Part shown: in pieces, positions 24,030-35,519 of the stretch
How positions within the stretch are numbered: the first letter of the stretch is position 1
How the letters are laid out: each line of letters starts with the position of its first letter
DNA from: Tricholoma matsutake
Taxonomy: Eukaryota > Basidiomycota > Agaricomycetes > Agaricales > Tricholomataceae
Assembly (NCBI GenBank): GCA_026075535.2
Contig: AP026549.1
Span: 7,502,001-7,566,000, forward strand
Reading direction: 5' to 3'
DNA: 64,000 nucleotides
Position numbers and translations under genes: made by a program
Notes under the pieces: generated by a model
Told to the model about the DNA's origin: nothing
The model's input: only the letters and a program-made list of their open reading frames with translations
Databases searched by the model: none

Positions 24030-24571
24030 TCAGGGAAATATATGATTTCATTCACGTGGATACTGACCCCATGAATGCGCAAGCCTCCACCTCCCGTCTG
24101 GACCTCTCTAAACCAGACATCAATTCTAGTGGCGGATAGAATGACATTCCAATTGTCTGCAAATTAACACAGGGTCAGAAAAGGGCCCTGAAAATACAAT
24201 GAAGAGTTGCCGCAGGCTTTCCTCTGACAGGGTTCAGAGGAGGCCCCTCTTCAAACAAATTCACCATCATTGCCAATGCAGGCAGACAGAAGAAGAAGAA
24301 GAAGAAGCACAAGTACAGTAGTAACAGTATGGGTGATGGCTCAGGACGCTCTAGATCCCTACCAACCCCTCTCTGGGAATTTCCCCAGAGACACCTATTT
24401 CCCAAGCACCGTCCCTACCATGCTCAACAGTGCCCAACCATGAACTCCCTATCCCCTTGACTCCATCACTGGAGCACAAGGCCAAGGTAGCTTTGTTGTT
24501 GGCTGACTCTTTGTCGAGACCTGATGAACATGCATGTATCAATGAGTCAGATGTGTTCGACGATCTCCCAC
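24030..24571 (+). pseudogene. Coding-like fragment interrupted by Gypsy-1
   Basis: The plus strand reads HVDTDPMNAQASTSRLDLS, then KLTQGQKRALKIQ, a TGA, and RVAAGFPLTGF...FTIIANAGRQKKKKKKHK, ending in a Ser/Arg/Pro-rich stretch. It looks like the N-terminal region of a retroelement gag or similar protein, but no diagnostic domain is present. Gypsy-1's 5' LTR begins directly after it (24572). Confidence 0.35.
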
Positions 24572-25264
24572 TGTTACAATTTTCCTTGTAACTCATGGAA
24601 CCCAACCGACCCAATGTACCCGACAATCCCCTCCAGACAGGAGGCACCCCTGATTCTTGCTTAGAGCATGCCCTTGACACCAGACACACACACAATGCAT
24701 GCTGACAACATGCATTCAATCCCCTTCCCATGGAAGGCACCCTTGATGCAGGTGACTCCATGCACCCAAACCCATTCCCACACATGCTGTGATACGACAG
24801 CCCCTTGACATGAGGTCCATGACATTGGATGCCTCATGCTAGGCATGAGGCCTATCTCTTATTGTTCCCTGACATGCTGCACCACAGCACTCCATGACAT
24901 CGGATGCCTCATGCAAGGCATGAGGCCTATTGTTTCTATTCTTACTTGATACACATCTATCTTTCCAATTGGACAATAAGGACCTCCCTTGTAGTATAAG
25001 TACTGCAACTCATAGTAGGGATGTCCTTAGTTTAGATCTAGGCAATCTACAGCCTTAACTTGCAAACTCGTAAACTTACTCAAAACCACTAAGGAAGCCC
25101 CTTAGTGCGTGAACCTGAACGACTCTATGCAGAAAGCCTGCTAGAGTGCACTACCCATCTTATGTCAGACGCTCTGAGTAAGACTAGTGCTGAATGACTC
25201 ATTGAGGAAGCACCTCATTGAACAACATTGACTAGATCAAGTGGTTGAGGCTTTGCCCTTAACA
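24572..25264 (+). repeat. 5' LTR of Gypsy-1 (693 bp)
   Basis: Starts TGTTACAATTTTCC and ends TTGCCCTTAACA (TG..CA). The first ~300 bp match 31879-32178, and the later part matches 42143-42602. It contains an internal duplication of GGATGCCTCATGC..AGGCATGAGGC around 24818 and 24904. Confidence 0.9.
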
Positions 25265-25580
25265 TAAGATCTAAACTATCTGCTAGCCCACCTACCTAGG
25301 TGCAGGCAATACATCTCGACACACACCACAATGACCTGGGTCTAGACAAACCCCAGACTGACCACCAAGAGAAGCAGAACCACAGCCAGGTTCATCTTGG
25401 TACTGATACAATGGAAGACTAGTCTGTTACTTGACCCCAGCACAGCATTGGTTCTACAGATTGACTGAAAGACAATGAGGAGATTTCCTCACTGATGAAG
25501 ATTTCAAACAACCACACACACCCCCACCCAAAACATCTACCTGCTTCCTAACAGACAAAATTTACAACCTCTACAACAAG

Positions 25581-26479
25581 ATGTCCAAACCTGCCACAAC
25601 CGCACCAATGATGTCCATGAAGGACATTCAAATCCGATCACCCACAGACTTCTCAGAAGAGCAGACCAAGACTGCCAAGTTCCTGCAGGAGATAGACCTG
25701 TACTTGCGAATCAATGACCAGGTCTATGACATGAATGACAAGAATATCATCTTCACGCTGTCCTTCATGAATGGAGGGACAGCAGCTGCCTGGGTGCAGG
25801 CATTTGTCAACCAACACCAGTCCAAGGGACTCGGAGAATACGCAGACTTCCGACAGAAGGTCCTAGAGGCCTTCTCACCGATCGACAATGCCGGAATGGC
25901 AAAGACAGAGATTAAAAACCTCAAACAAGGTTCAGGGAACCTCAAAGAATATGTGGCAAACTTCCACATCCTGAAAGACAGGACAGGAATCACTGAAGAT
26001 GCAGCCATGATCGAGTACTTCATGGATGGACTGCACTCCAAATTACTGAAGAGGGTACACACAATGGAGACAGTACCCAACACTCTCAAAGGCTGGATAA
26101 AGGCACCTTCAAAATATGAAGGCCAATGGCAATGGGCCATGGCAATCCTGGGGAAGACCAGGCAGAACCAGCAGACAAAAGAAACAATGAAGAAAGGACA
26201 GCCCTCTCTTGACATCAACCGACTGACAAATGAAGAACACGTGGAACACCTCCAAAGAAGATTGTGTTTCATCTGTCACCAACCAGGACACCGATCATCT
26301 GACCACAAGGATGGGAAAGGCCCCACCCAGACGGGGTCAGCACCCCTCCTTACCAAAATCGCTTCACCCAGAAAAAGACTGGGGTGGACACCTACCAGAA
26401 GATCTGCATGATGCTGGATGAATTGGATGAAGAAGAGAAAGAATGAGCCCTTGACCTCATGGAGGAATCAGGTTTTTAG
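25581..26479 (+). pseudogene. gag: Gypsy-1 gag, frameshifted near the C-terminus
   Basis: Gag forms the capsid-like particle and binds element RNA. An open frame of 276 codons (25581-26411) has a capsid-type region (about residues 30-180, with WVQAF and FRQKVLEAF). It also has a zinc knuckle at about 26265-26306 whose last position is His rather than Cys (CFIC..GHRSSDH). A frame change near 26300-26350 is likely: the next frame continues into a typical C-terminus with MMLDELDEEEKE, a TGA, then ALDLMEESGF and a TAG at 26477-26479. The ATG at 25581 is the first in frame after the leader. Confidence 0.8.
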
Positions 26480-26548
26480 AACAGCAGCCTGATATGACAC
26501 CAGTCACCACTGAAGTCTCCGTAGGATCTGTACTCTTGGCCTCCATGA

Positions 26549-29500
26549 ATAGACAATCTATGCGGGGTAGCTGAGTCAGACAATGGGAAAGACATCACAA
26601 CAAATGCGCTCCTCGACTCTGGAGCAGGAGGAGTCTTTATCAACTCAAACTTTGTTGAACGAGAAGGGATCAGGACATATCCCTTAGGCTGCACCATCCG
26701 GGCCACATACATGGACAGAACCCTGAATAAGCAGGGAACAATCACCAGATGCTTGAAAGGGAGGCTCCACATCAATGGGAGGAGCCTGATGGAATACCTA
26801 GTTGCCGGACTAGGCAAAGAATTGGTAATCCTGGGCCTGCCATGGCTGCGGGAGATAAACCCGATCATCGACTGGAAGAAGGGAACCTTTGAGTTCTGAG
26901 ACAAAGAACAACAGGCTCAAATCCAACGAATCTTGGAGAAGACAAGAAGAGCTGAATGGGCCCTCCTGAACACCCTAAAACTCTCCAGGGTCGACACTGA
27001 GAGGGAGGCACCCAATGACAAAATGGCACGAATTCGATGCATCGTAGCCAAGACAAGACAAAGGCTCTCTGAAGAGAAAGAGAAAAGCCTTGCCCGAGCC
27101 AGATTGGCTGTGGCAAAAACCAGAGAAAGACTCTCCAAAGAGAAGGAGAGAAACATTGCCTGAGCACGACTGGCCATGGCAAAAACAAAGGAAAGGCTTT
27201 CTGAAAAGAAAGCAAAAGAACTGAATTCGGTCCAGAAAGCCATTGCAAAAACCAAGACCAGGGGTACTCCTAAAGAAGATAGGAACCTTGAAGCAGTGAG
27301 ACGTGCCATTGCCAAGACCCGAGAAAACCAGAAGAAAGAACAACTGGAGAAGGGCAAATACAATGAATGCGACAGGACATGATGAATCGTGCAAAAGATG
27401 AAGGAATTGCTAACCTCCACAGGAGAGGGAAGCACTGGCAAAAGGAACATGAAAACGACACCACGAAACAGGACAAATGACCCTCAACAAAGGACTACCC
27501 CCACCCATGATTATAGGACCCCAGATCATGGTACTGTCAACCCTGAAGTACCTATGCCCAGGGAGACTCCCCCTCAAGTGAAGGTCGAAGAAGTACCTGA
27601 GGAGGAACTACTGGCAGACACCGGCATGGAAATATGAACAATGGGAGAAACCCACAAACAAGATGCAACAGACCTCCTGATCGCATATGTACAAGGAGAA
27701 CCAGTCATTGGCATATTCAAACTGCCAGAAGAACTACCCCTGACCAAGGAACACCGAGGACTGACCCATATGTACATACAGAAAACAAACACAATCTCTT
27801 GGATTACAAAAGCCAAGGACTTCCCACGATATACATTCTCAAAGAGCGCATGGATCAGAGCAAAGACATCCATTTCCCAACAACTCGCACATGAGCAAGA
27901 TGAGGGGAAGGAGGCCAGCAAACAGACCCTGGACAACCTACTGCCACTGGAATACCAGAAATACAGACAGGTATTTGAGAAAGCCACATCTGAATGATTC
28001 CCGGAATCAAGACCATGGGATCATGTGATCGACTTAAAGGAAGGCTTTGTACCGAAGGATTGCAAAGTCTACCTACTGACACCAAAGGAACAAGAGAAAC
28101 TCAATGAGTTTCTAGACAAAAACCTGGAGAAAGGATACATCCAACTGTTGAAATCACCCATAGCATCCCTGTTCTTCTTCGTGTCAAAGAAGGACTCTGA
28201 CACTCTGCAACCCTGCCAAGACTATCACTATCTGAACGAAGGAACAATCCTGAACAACTACCCCCTGCCACTGATTGGAGACCTCTTGGACAAGCTGAAA
28301 GGAGTGAGATTTTTCACAAAACTTGATATTTGATGGGGATATCATAACATACAAATAAAGAAAGGAGACGAGTGGAAGGCAGCATTCAAGACTAACTGAG
28401 GGCTATTCGAGCCAATGGTGATGTTCTTTGGGCTGTGCAACTCACCGGCAACATTCCAGGCCATGATGAACGATCTCTTCCGAGACATGTTAGATGAAGG
28501 ATGGGTCGTCATCTATATGGACGACATCCTGATTTTCTCGAAAATGGAAGAAGAACACTGGATAAGGACCGAGAGGGTCCTTGAATGACTACGACAATGT
28601 GATCTCTACCTGAAAATAGAGAAATGCAAGTTCAATGTGCAAGAAGTTGACTTCTTGGGCATGATCATCAGGCCTAACAAACTTGCAATGGACAACACAA
28701 AACTGGCTGGGATCAAGGACTGGCCCACACTGAAAACAGTGAAGGATGTAAGATCCTTCCTAGGATTTGGAAATTTCTATTGGAGATTCATTGGACACTT
28801 TGCAGATCTGGCCAGACCACTGAATGACTTGACAAAGAAGAACCAGAAATTCGAATGGACAAATGACTGCCAGCAGTCATTCGATGCACTGAAAAGGAAG
28901 TTCAATGAAGCCCCAGTACTGCTGATGCCAGACGCAATGAAACCATTTGTGGTGGAATCTGACACCTCAAAATTTGCAACAGGTGCAGTACTCAGACAAC
29001 AGGATGCCAACGGAGACTGGCACCCATGCGGATACATCTCACATTCTTTCAATGAAGCAGAAAGAAATTACAAGATATACAACAGAGAACTACTGGGAGT
29101 AATCCGAGCATTGGAAACATGGAGACACTACCTACAGGGGACACCATCCCTGTGATGGTACTATCCGATCACAAGAACATGACATACTTCCGTCAGGCAC
29201 AGAAACTGAACTGACAACAGGCTAGATGGAGCATCTACCTGTCACAATTCGACCTGAAGCTACAACACGTACCAGGATCACAGATGGTACAATCTGACAC
29301 CTTATCGAGGAGAGCAGATCACATAGCTGAAGAAGACACTGATAATGAGGACAAGACCATCCTTGCTGACGAGCTATTCATGAAAACAATCGATGCTGAG
29401 CTCCAGGGAGCCCTGGTCTCAGCAATAATGAAGGACGACCTCGTAAATGATGCTTTACAAGCCCTGAAAAACAATGGAACTCCCCCAATCAAGTCGGCAT

Positions 29501-30837
29501 TGGAGGACTGGAAATTCAAAGATGGCCTGCTCTTTTTCAAAGACAGATGGTACATGCCACAGGACGAAACCCTTCACCGAGCGATCATATGGAAATACCA
29601 TGATAGCATCACGACAGGGCACCCTGGACAATGGCAGACAATCAAACTGATCCAATGAGACTACTGGTGGCCAGGAATGGCCAACTTCATAAAGAAGTAC
29701 ATCGAAGGCTGCACAAAATGCCAGCAAATGAAGATCAACACACACCCAATGACCCCACCACAGACACCGATATCATCTGATGCCAGCAGACCATTCGAGC
29801 TGGTAACACCAGATTTTATTACAGACTTGCCCATAATAAATGGATTTGACTCAATCATGGTCATGGTAGACCATGGTCTTACAAAGGGGGTAATTTTTAT
29901 CCCTTGTGCGAAGACGATCGATGCACTTCGCACTGCAGACCTTTACCTGCGCCATGTATACACAAGATTTGCACTCCCCGGAAGAATCATCTCAGACAGA
30001 GACCCCCAATTCACATCCAAACTCTTCCAAGAACTCGGATGACTGCTCAGAATCAAGTTATCCATGAGCACTGCCTATCACCCCCAGACTGACGGAGAAA
30101 TGGAGCAAGTAAACCAAGAGCTAGAGGTTTACCTCCGCATGTTCTGTTTGAACAAACCAGAAGATTGGGAGTATTATCTCCCAACAGCAGAATTTGCACA
30201 TAACCAGAAGATGCACTCTGCAGTAAAACATTCACCGTTTTACTTGATGATGGGATATCAATTATGCACTATCCCCACCCCTTATGAAAAGATGAATGTG
30301 CCGGCTGCTGAACAGAGAATCCAAGAACTTCTCTCTGCGAGAAGGGAAGCTCTTGCCGCACACGAACTGGCCAGACAGGCTATGGCTGCCTGAACGAAAG
30401 GGCCATACAAACCGTTCAAGGTTGGAGAGCAAGTATGGCTCAACTCCAAGAACCTGAAGATTGGCTACCCAATGAGAAAACTGGTGCCAAAACGAGAAGG
30501 GCCCTTCATGATTGAAGATGCCTTGTCAAGAACGACATACCAATTGAAACTGCCACCGAGATGGAAGATCCACCTGGTATTCCATGTGGCTTTACTCATG
30601 CAATACCATGAGAATGACACTCATGGACAGAACTTCCTGACTCCACCCAACCTCGTGGAAGGAGAGAATGAATATGAAGTGGAAGCAATCATCGCACACA
30701 AGAAGCACGGCAAGACACACCGTTACCTCGTGAAATGGGTTGACTACCCAACATCTGAAAACACATGGGAACCTGAATCAAACTTGAAGAATGCCCCTGA
30801 GATCCTGATGGCATATAAGAAGAGGTACCACCTCTAA
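26549..30837 (+). pseudogene. pol: Gypsy-1 pol polyprotein, 13 in-frame TGA stops
   Basis: Pol makes and integrates element cDNA. Domains in order: aspartic protease (DSGA at 26615), a basic repeat linker (26930-27370), reverse transcriptase (28025-28700, YMDD at 28514-28525), RNase H (about 28900-29270, [13 protein letters not shown]), an integrase zinc-binding region (29570-29730), a DDE core (Asp at 29812 and 29995, Glu in the GEMEQVN stretch near 30097) and a chromodomain (about 30670-30810, with RYLVKWVDYP and TWEPESNL). One frame runs 26549-29142, then after a 1-base indel another runs to a TAA at 30835. Premature stops at 26897, 27161, 27380, 27383, 27635, 27995, 28331, 28397, 28586, 29212, 29656, 30040 and 30391 are all TGA, none TAA or TAG. 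Confidence 0.9.
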
Positions 30838-31143
30838 TGTGAACCCAAAACCCCCTTTCCTGAACACAATACAACAACACCCCTGATACCCACTAGACAA
30901 CAATCGACCTGAGACCCGTCGAATGTTGATGCCCTTCATGTTCACCCTCACCCCCTCCATTGATAAATACAAAAAGAACATGGTGACTGGACGACGAGCC
31001 ATTGACCAGTCACCAAGCTGCCAGGGCGACCCTCTTGGGAATGCCCCCATGGAATCACATTCTGGTTAACAAGAGACAACTGGATAAGAAGAGTATCCTC
31101 AACTTGCCCAAGATGCTGCCTCTATGCACAGAGGAGCACAAAG

Positions 31144-31407
31144 ATGGACCTAACCTGGGTAAAAGCACAATTCAAGGAATGGTGCTTTGAAGGAGAATTA
31201 GACAATGAGGACTACTTCCCTGAAGAGTTTGTTATTGACCACGATGGTCTGACCCCAAGCAGGAGACCACTAGTGGGAATTGGCCCACTACTGTGGAATG
31301 ACCTTCAGTGGAACACCCACTACGATGAAGAAAGTGGGTTTGAGCTGGCAAGGCAGCTCTTATTCGGACGACATGGAGAACTGGGGACATTGCTGCATTC
31401 CAGCTGA
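31144..31407 (+). CDS. Extra ORF between Gypsy-1 pol and 3' LTR
   Basis: An 87-codon open frame in the sense direction (WVKAQFKEWCFEGELDNED..., ending HSS). It has a balanced, acidic, Trp-containing composition rather than low complexity, and it keeps an open frame in an element whose pol is riddled with stops. I do not recognise the sequence. It could be an accessory gene of the element, a captured host fragment, or the end of a longer decayed frame (a coding-like stretch precedes it at 31002-31140 in another frame). Confidence 0.35.
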   Translation: MDLTWVKAQFKEWCFEGELDNEDYFPEEFVIDHDGLTPSRRPLVGIGPLLWNDLQWNTHYDEESGFELARQLLFGRHGELGTLLHSS

Positions 31408-31459
31408 CACCCCCACACATTGACACCCCTGACCACTGAACACAACTAGGTGCAAAGTG

Positions 31460-31621
31460 ATTGTCCACAAAGACATTAAACTACCAATCGTCCACAAAGA
31501 CATTAAACTACTGATCATCCGCAAAGACGTTAAACTACCGATCATCCACAAAGATGTTAAACTACTGACCATCTGCAGAGATGTTAAACTACCGAGCATC
31601 CGCAAAGATGTAAAACTATGG
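31460..31621 (+). repeat. 27-bp tandem repeat, six copies
   Basis: Six consecutive 27-bp units of the form ATCATCCRCAAAGAYGTTAA plus ACTACYG, with 10-20 percent divergence. They lie just upstream of the polypurine tract of Gypsy-1, in its 3' untranslated region. Confidence 0.9.
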
Positions 31622-31878
31622 TGATTGCCCTTGATACTGCACAGACCCTACAGACCCCTCCCCTTCTGACGACATCACCGACTCCTTGACACCACTACTA
31701 GGGGCAGTATAGAACAAAAAGAACCTGATCACGGTCCAAGCTTGGACATGAACAGTCCCTCCATCCCACACCCAGATGCCAATACCATGACATACTCACA
31801 CCACAACCGATTTGACCCTGGAGGAGGAATGAAGATTTAGGTCAAAGTGTGGAACTTTCGACCATAATGAGGGGGTAA

Positions 31879-32178
31879 TGTTACAATTTTCCTTGTAACT
31901 CATGGAACCCAACTGACCCAATGTACCCGATGATCCCCTCCAGACAGGAGGCACCCCTGATTCATGCTTAGAGCATGCCCTTGACACCAGACACACACAT
32001 GATGCATGCCGACAACATGCATTCAATCCCCTTCCCATGGAAGGCACCCTTGACACATGGTGACTCCATGCACCTGAACCCATTCCCACACATGCTGTGA
32101 TATGACAGCCCCTTGACATGAGGTCTGTGACATCGGATGCCTCATGCTAGGCATGAGGCTTATCTCTTATTGTTCACT
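31879..32178 (+). repeat. 3' LTR of Gypsy-1, truncated
   Basis: Matches the first ~300 bp of the 5' LTR (TGTTACAATTTTCC...TATTGTTC) and then switches abruptly to Gypsy-2 sequence at 32179. Confidence 0.9.
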
Positions 32179-32446
32179 ATATTTAGAGGTGGAGCACCCC
32201 TTCCGACATCTACCCCTTGGTATGATGTCATTTGGCAGCTTTGATCTGCCTATCTCCACCTTTTCTATTTTTAAATTATTATTTGATTTTTGCAGTTTTC
32301 ACATATACTGGGCATTGGCAAAGGGGTCCTTAGAGTTTTCTCTTTGGATTTCCCTTTGCTAGGTGCACCTACAATCCCTGTACTATGTAGTATAATTTTA
32401 ACTTAGGATTTCCCTTTGCTAGAGGCTGAGGTTGCCCTTATAGTAG
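32179..32446 (+). repeat. LTR-like segment 5' of Gypsy-2
   Basis: Shares its full length with the inverted copy at 23570-23835. The left border is the junction with the truncated Gypsy-1 LTR; the right border is where the two copies diverge. Confidence 0.55.
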
Positions 32447-32605
32447 AAAACTCTCTCTTAAGGCCTGAAATCACAAATGTGCTGCCCAAGATAGGCAGGT
32501 ACAGAGTGGACAACACTTCCCAAAGCTCCATAGACTCCCTACACACTGTTCCCGACAGTCCTGCCTTTAGTGCACTGTCATTTTTGCCAAATGCACCCTA
32601 GTGCC

Positions 32606-33716
32606 ATGGATGCATCAGAGCGCCTCAATGTGCTTGAAAGTGATGTTACTGGAATACGTGCACAAATGGATTTGCTTAAATCTATGATCGAAAACTTCAT
32701 CAGAATGCTTCAGACTAGCTCCATGACTAATATTCTGCCCATTGTGACTCCAAGCACACCCAACAACGACGTGCCACCTAATGCTCCCACTAAGGAGGGC
32801 ACCCAGATCAAACCATCCCCCCCCCACTGAATTTAATGGTGCAGGGGTGTGCATTCTTTAATTCCTGTGAGCTGTACATCAGTTTCCAATCACATCAATT
32901 CATCGATGATGCGGTAAAACTTTATTGAGCCTTCACATACATGAAATCTGAGCATGCCTATCTCTATGTGGACCATATTCTGCACCAAACTAAAGAGCTC
33001 AGTTCTCTACCTTTCTCCACTTGGGGTGACTTTTGAGCAGAGTTTGTACACCACTTTTGTCCCCTCAACAAACCCCACTGAGCAGTGACACAGCTCAAGT
33101 CATCCTCTTACCATCAGGCACATTGATCCATGGACAATTATATCGATGAGTTTAAGGATTTGGTGGACATGGCAGGATATGGCAGTGGGCTACCAGTGGT
33201 GGTAAAGTTCCAACAGGGCCTCAATCAAGAAATCTAGGACCAGATTGCACAGATGTTGGAAGGGCACCTGGTGGATGATGATATCTATGCTTGGTATGAA
33301 GCTGCTTCACTCTGTGATGAGAACCAACTCACAAATGTGGCATTTAATGCTGCCTTCCATGCTCCAACTACCACTCATGCACCCTACACCTTCAATTGAA
33401 CCCTCCCCCAACATAACCCCATTCCTATCTGTCAGACTCCTGCACCAGCCATCAATGTCCCAGTACCGATGGATGTTGATGCAGCCCATAGCCACACACA
33501 TAGGGTGAATCTCTGCTACCACTGTGGCAAAACTGGACACATGGACAGAGCATGCCCCATCATCAGTACATTCACATGCTCACCCCTGAGGGGCGATATG
33601 AGCTCCTCCAGGACCTGTTGGCACTTGTAGATGTTGAGGAAGCAAAGGGTCAGGTTGAAGAGGAGATCAAATCAGAAGTTGTAGAGGAGCAGGATTTTTC
33701 TATTCACAATGAGTGA
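32606..33716 (+). pseudogene. gag: Gypsy-2 gag, decayed
   Basis: The ATG at 32606 opens a helical N-terminus (ERLNVLESDVTGIRAQMDLL) that shifts frame at a run of C near 32820. The next frame continues as a capsid-type region (FNSCELYISF, then TYMKSEHAYLYVD, TWGDF, DLVDMAGY) and a CCHC knuckle at 33513-33554 (CYHCGKTGHMDRAC). In-frame stops: five TGA and one TAG. Four of the TGA codons sit where Arg is expected and one where the family has Trp (KLY-stop-AF). Confidence 0.75.
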
Positions 33717-33959
33717 ATCATATGCCCTCGTTGCCTGTCCATAACCATTTTGAAAGTTTTGTCAGTTGAATCCATGGAGAATGAATCTAGTTCCATGACT
33801 GTTCCCCTCTCTGACCCTTCAAAGTTGGTTGAAGATGTACCTGCTCTCCCCACCTCTCCTTCTACCCCACACCCCAAAATTAAATGATGGGAGTGCAAAT
33901 TACCATGCAAATACATTGTTGCATCCACTCCCTCAACACATTCCTTGAGTCTGGCAATC

Positions 33960-35375
33960 AAACTACAAACTACCAACACTAGACAGATACTTGGTGTCCC
34001 TGTGCTCCTGGACTCAGGTGTGACCAGTCTCTTCATGATGCCCATCTTGCACAACAACATCACCTGAACACTCACTCACTCTCGTGTCCAATACCTGTTT
34101 ATAATGTGGATGGGTCCCCAAATGAAGCTGGTGCCATCCGAGAGGTTGTAGACCTGGTCCTGCATTACAAAGATCATAGTGAGTGTGCCCTTTTTGCTGT
34201 CACTCAGTTAGGAAAGCAGAAGGTGATCTTGGGCTATCCGTGGCTTCAAGACCATAACCCAGAGGTAAACTGGCATACTGGGGAGGTTACCATGAGCTGG
34301 TGTCCATCCAGCTGTTGCACTTGTTTCACAGAAGCCAGGCAAGAACATTGTGTACAGAGGGCCTCACTGCGATGCACTCAGAAGTGTCATGCTGGACCTC
34401 TACCTGTGCCTGATGTGGAGTTGGAGGGGGTTCCTGATCTGGTGCTGGACTCAAATGACAATGAAGAGGAACCAGAGGAAGTTGAGGAAGGTGATTGGAT
34501 TTTCTACACTGTGATTTGTCCATCACATGAGGTGTGTGCTACATCAAACATATCCCAATGTGTTGCTGAGGCCTTCCACAAAAACAATGCTGCTAAATCC
34601 TCTACTGATTCCTTACTTTCTCACCTCCATGAGTTTGGGGATGTGTTCTCCAAGGAGTCATTTGACTCTCTCCCTACGTGCAAGCCATGGGATCACACGA
34701 TTGAACTCACCCCCGGTGCAACCCCATCATCCTGCAAGGTCTATCCTCTCTCTCCTGAAGAACAGCGACAGCTTGACCAGTTCATCAATGAGCACCTGGA
34801 CTCTGGACATATTCAACCATTGAAGTCACCCATGGCCTCTCCTTTTTCTTTGCCAAGAAGAAGGATGGCTCACTTCGACCAGTTCAAGACTACAGAAGGC
34901 TCAATGACATCACGGTCAAAAATTGCTACCCATTACCTCTCATCTCCAAACTTGTGAACCAACTCTGTGGAGCCCAATACTTCACCAAGCTTGATGTCCA
35001 TTGGGGTTATAATGATGTGAGGATAAAGGAGGCAGATGAGTGTAAGGTAGCCTTTCGTACCAACCATGGTCTTTTTGAACTGCTTGTCATGTTCTTTGGC
35101 CTCACTAATAGTCCTGCCACCTTTCAGACCATGATGAACAACATCTTCCACGACCTGATCCTTGAAGGCATTGTTTGTATCTATCTCGACGACATCCTCA
35201 TCTTCACTCACACAATTGAAGAGCACTGTTGCATCACACACCTCATCCTGGAACAGCTTCGACAGTACAAACTCTACCTTTGGCAGGACAAGTGCAAGTT
35301 TGAGAAGACCAAGATTGAGTACCTTGGTTTGATTATCTCAGAGGGTCAGGTGGAGATGGATCCTGTCAAGGTGAA
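33960..35375 (+). pseudogene. pol: Gypsy-2 protease and reverse transcriptase, 3'-truncated
   Basis: The protease motif LLDSGVTS lies near 34008. An open stretch 34106-34840 carries VILGYPWL and the RT entry [21 protein letters not shown] frameshift near 34850 leads to [13 protein letters not shown], then 34954-35394 with [34 protein letters not shown] and the catalytic YLDD (35182-35193). Two positions normally Arg in this family (DVRWGYN and TNRGLFE) are His, which fits CG to CA decay. Homology ends after DPVKV at about 35375. Confidence 0.85.
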
Positions 35376-35519
35376 TGGGAACTGTATTTCCTAGTTCACT
35401 ACTTTATTGGGTGCTCAAGACATACCGGAATGTGAGGGAGACAGCTGATACAGCTTCATCCCATCTTGTCTGCTCATCAGCATGGCCTTGCAGCTTAACC
35501 AAGCTGATACTCAAGGAAC

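Larger units (their letters stand above)
24572..32178 (+). mobile_element. Gypsy-1: Ty3/Gypsy retrotransposon with chromodomain
   Basis: Order: 5' LTR (24572-25264), gag, protease-RT-RNase H-integrase-chromodomain polyprotein, an extra ORF, a 27-bp tandem repeat, a polypurine tract (GAGGGGGTAA, 31869-31878) and a 3' LTR cut off at 32178. The protease-RT-RNaseH-integrase order defines the Ty3/Gypsy class. Many premature TGA stops make it non-autonomous. A further LTR fragment lies at 42143-42602. Confidence 0.92.
32179..35375 (+). mobile_element. Gypsy-2: truncated Ty3/Gypsy retrotransposon
   Basis: An LTR-like segment, gag with a zinc knuckle, and pol as far as the end of the RT palm/thumb, where homology stops at about 35375. 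No RNase H, integrase or 3' LTR is present. The lineage differs from Gypsy-1 (YLDD rather than YMDD, different gag). Frameshifts and several stops make it inactive. Confidence 0.85.

Noticed and set aside
26917..27450. 177- and 139-codon minus-strand frames opposite Gypsy-1
   Set aside because: Antisense of the Lys/Arg/Glu-rich linker; Phe/Ser/Leu-rich composition expected from the complement.
26549..30837. TGA read as an amino acid (a variant genetic code)
   Set aside because: TGA-only stops could suggest recoding. However, the aligned residue is Arg with CGA or CAA in sibling copies, TGG encodes Trp normally throughout, and frameshifts also occur. CpG decay is the simpler explanation.
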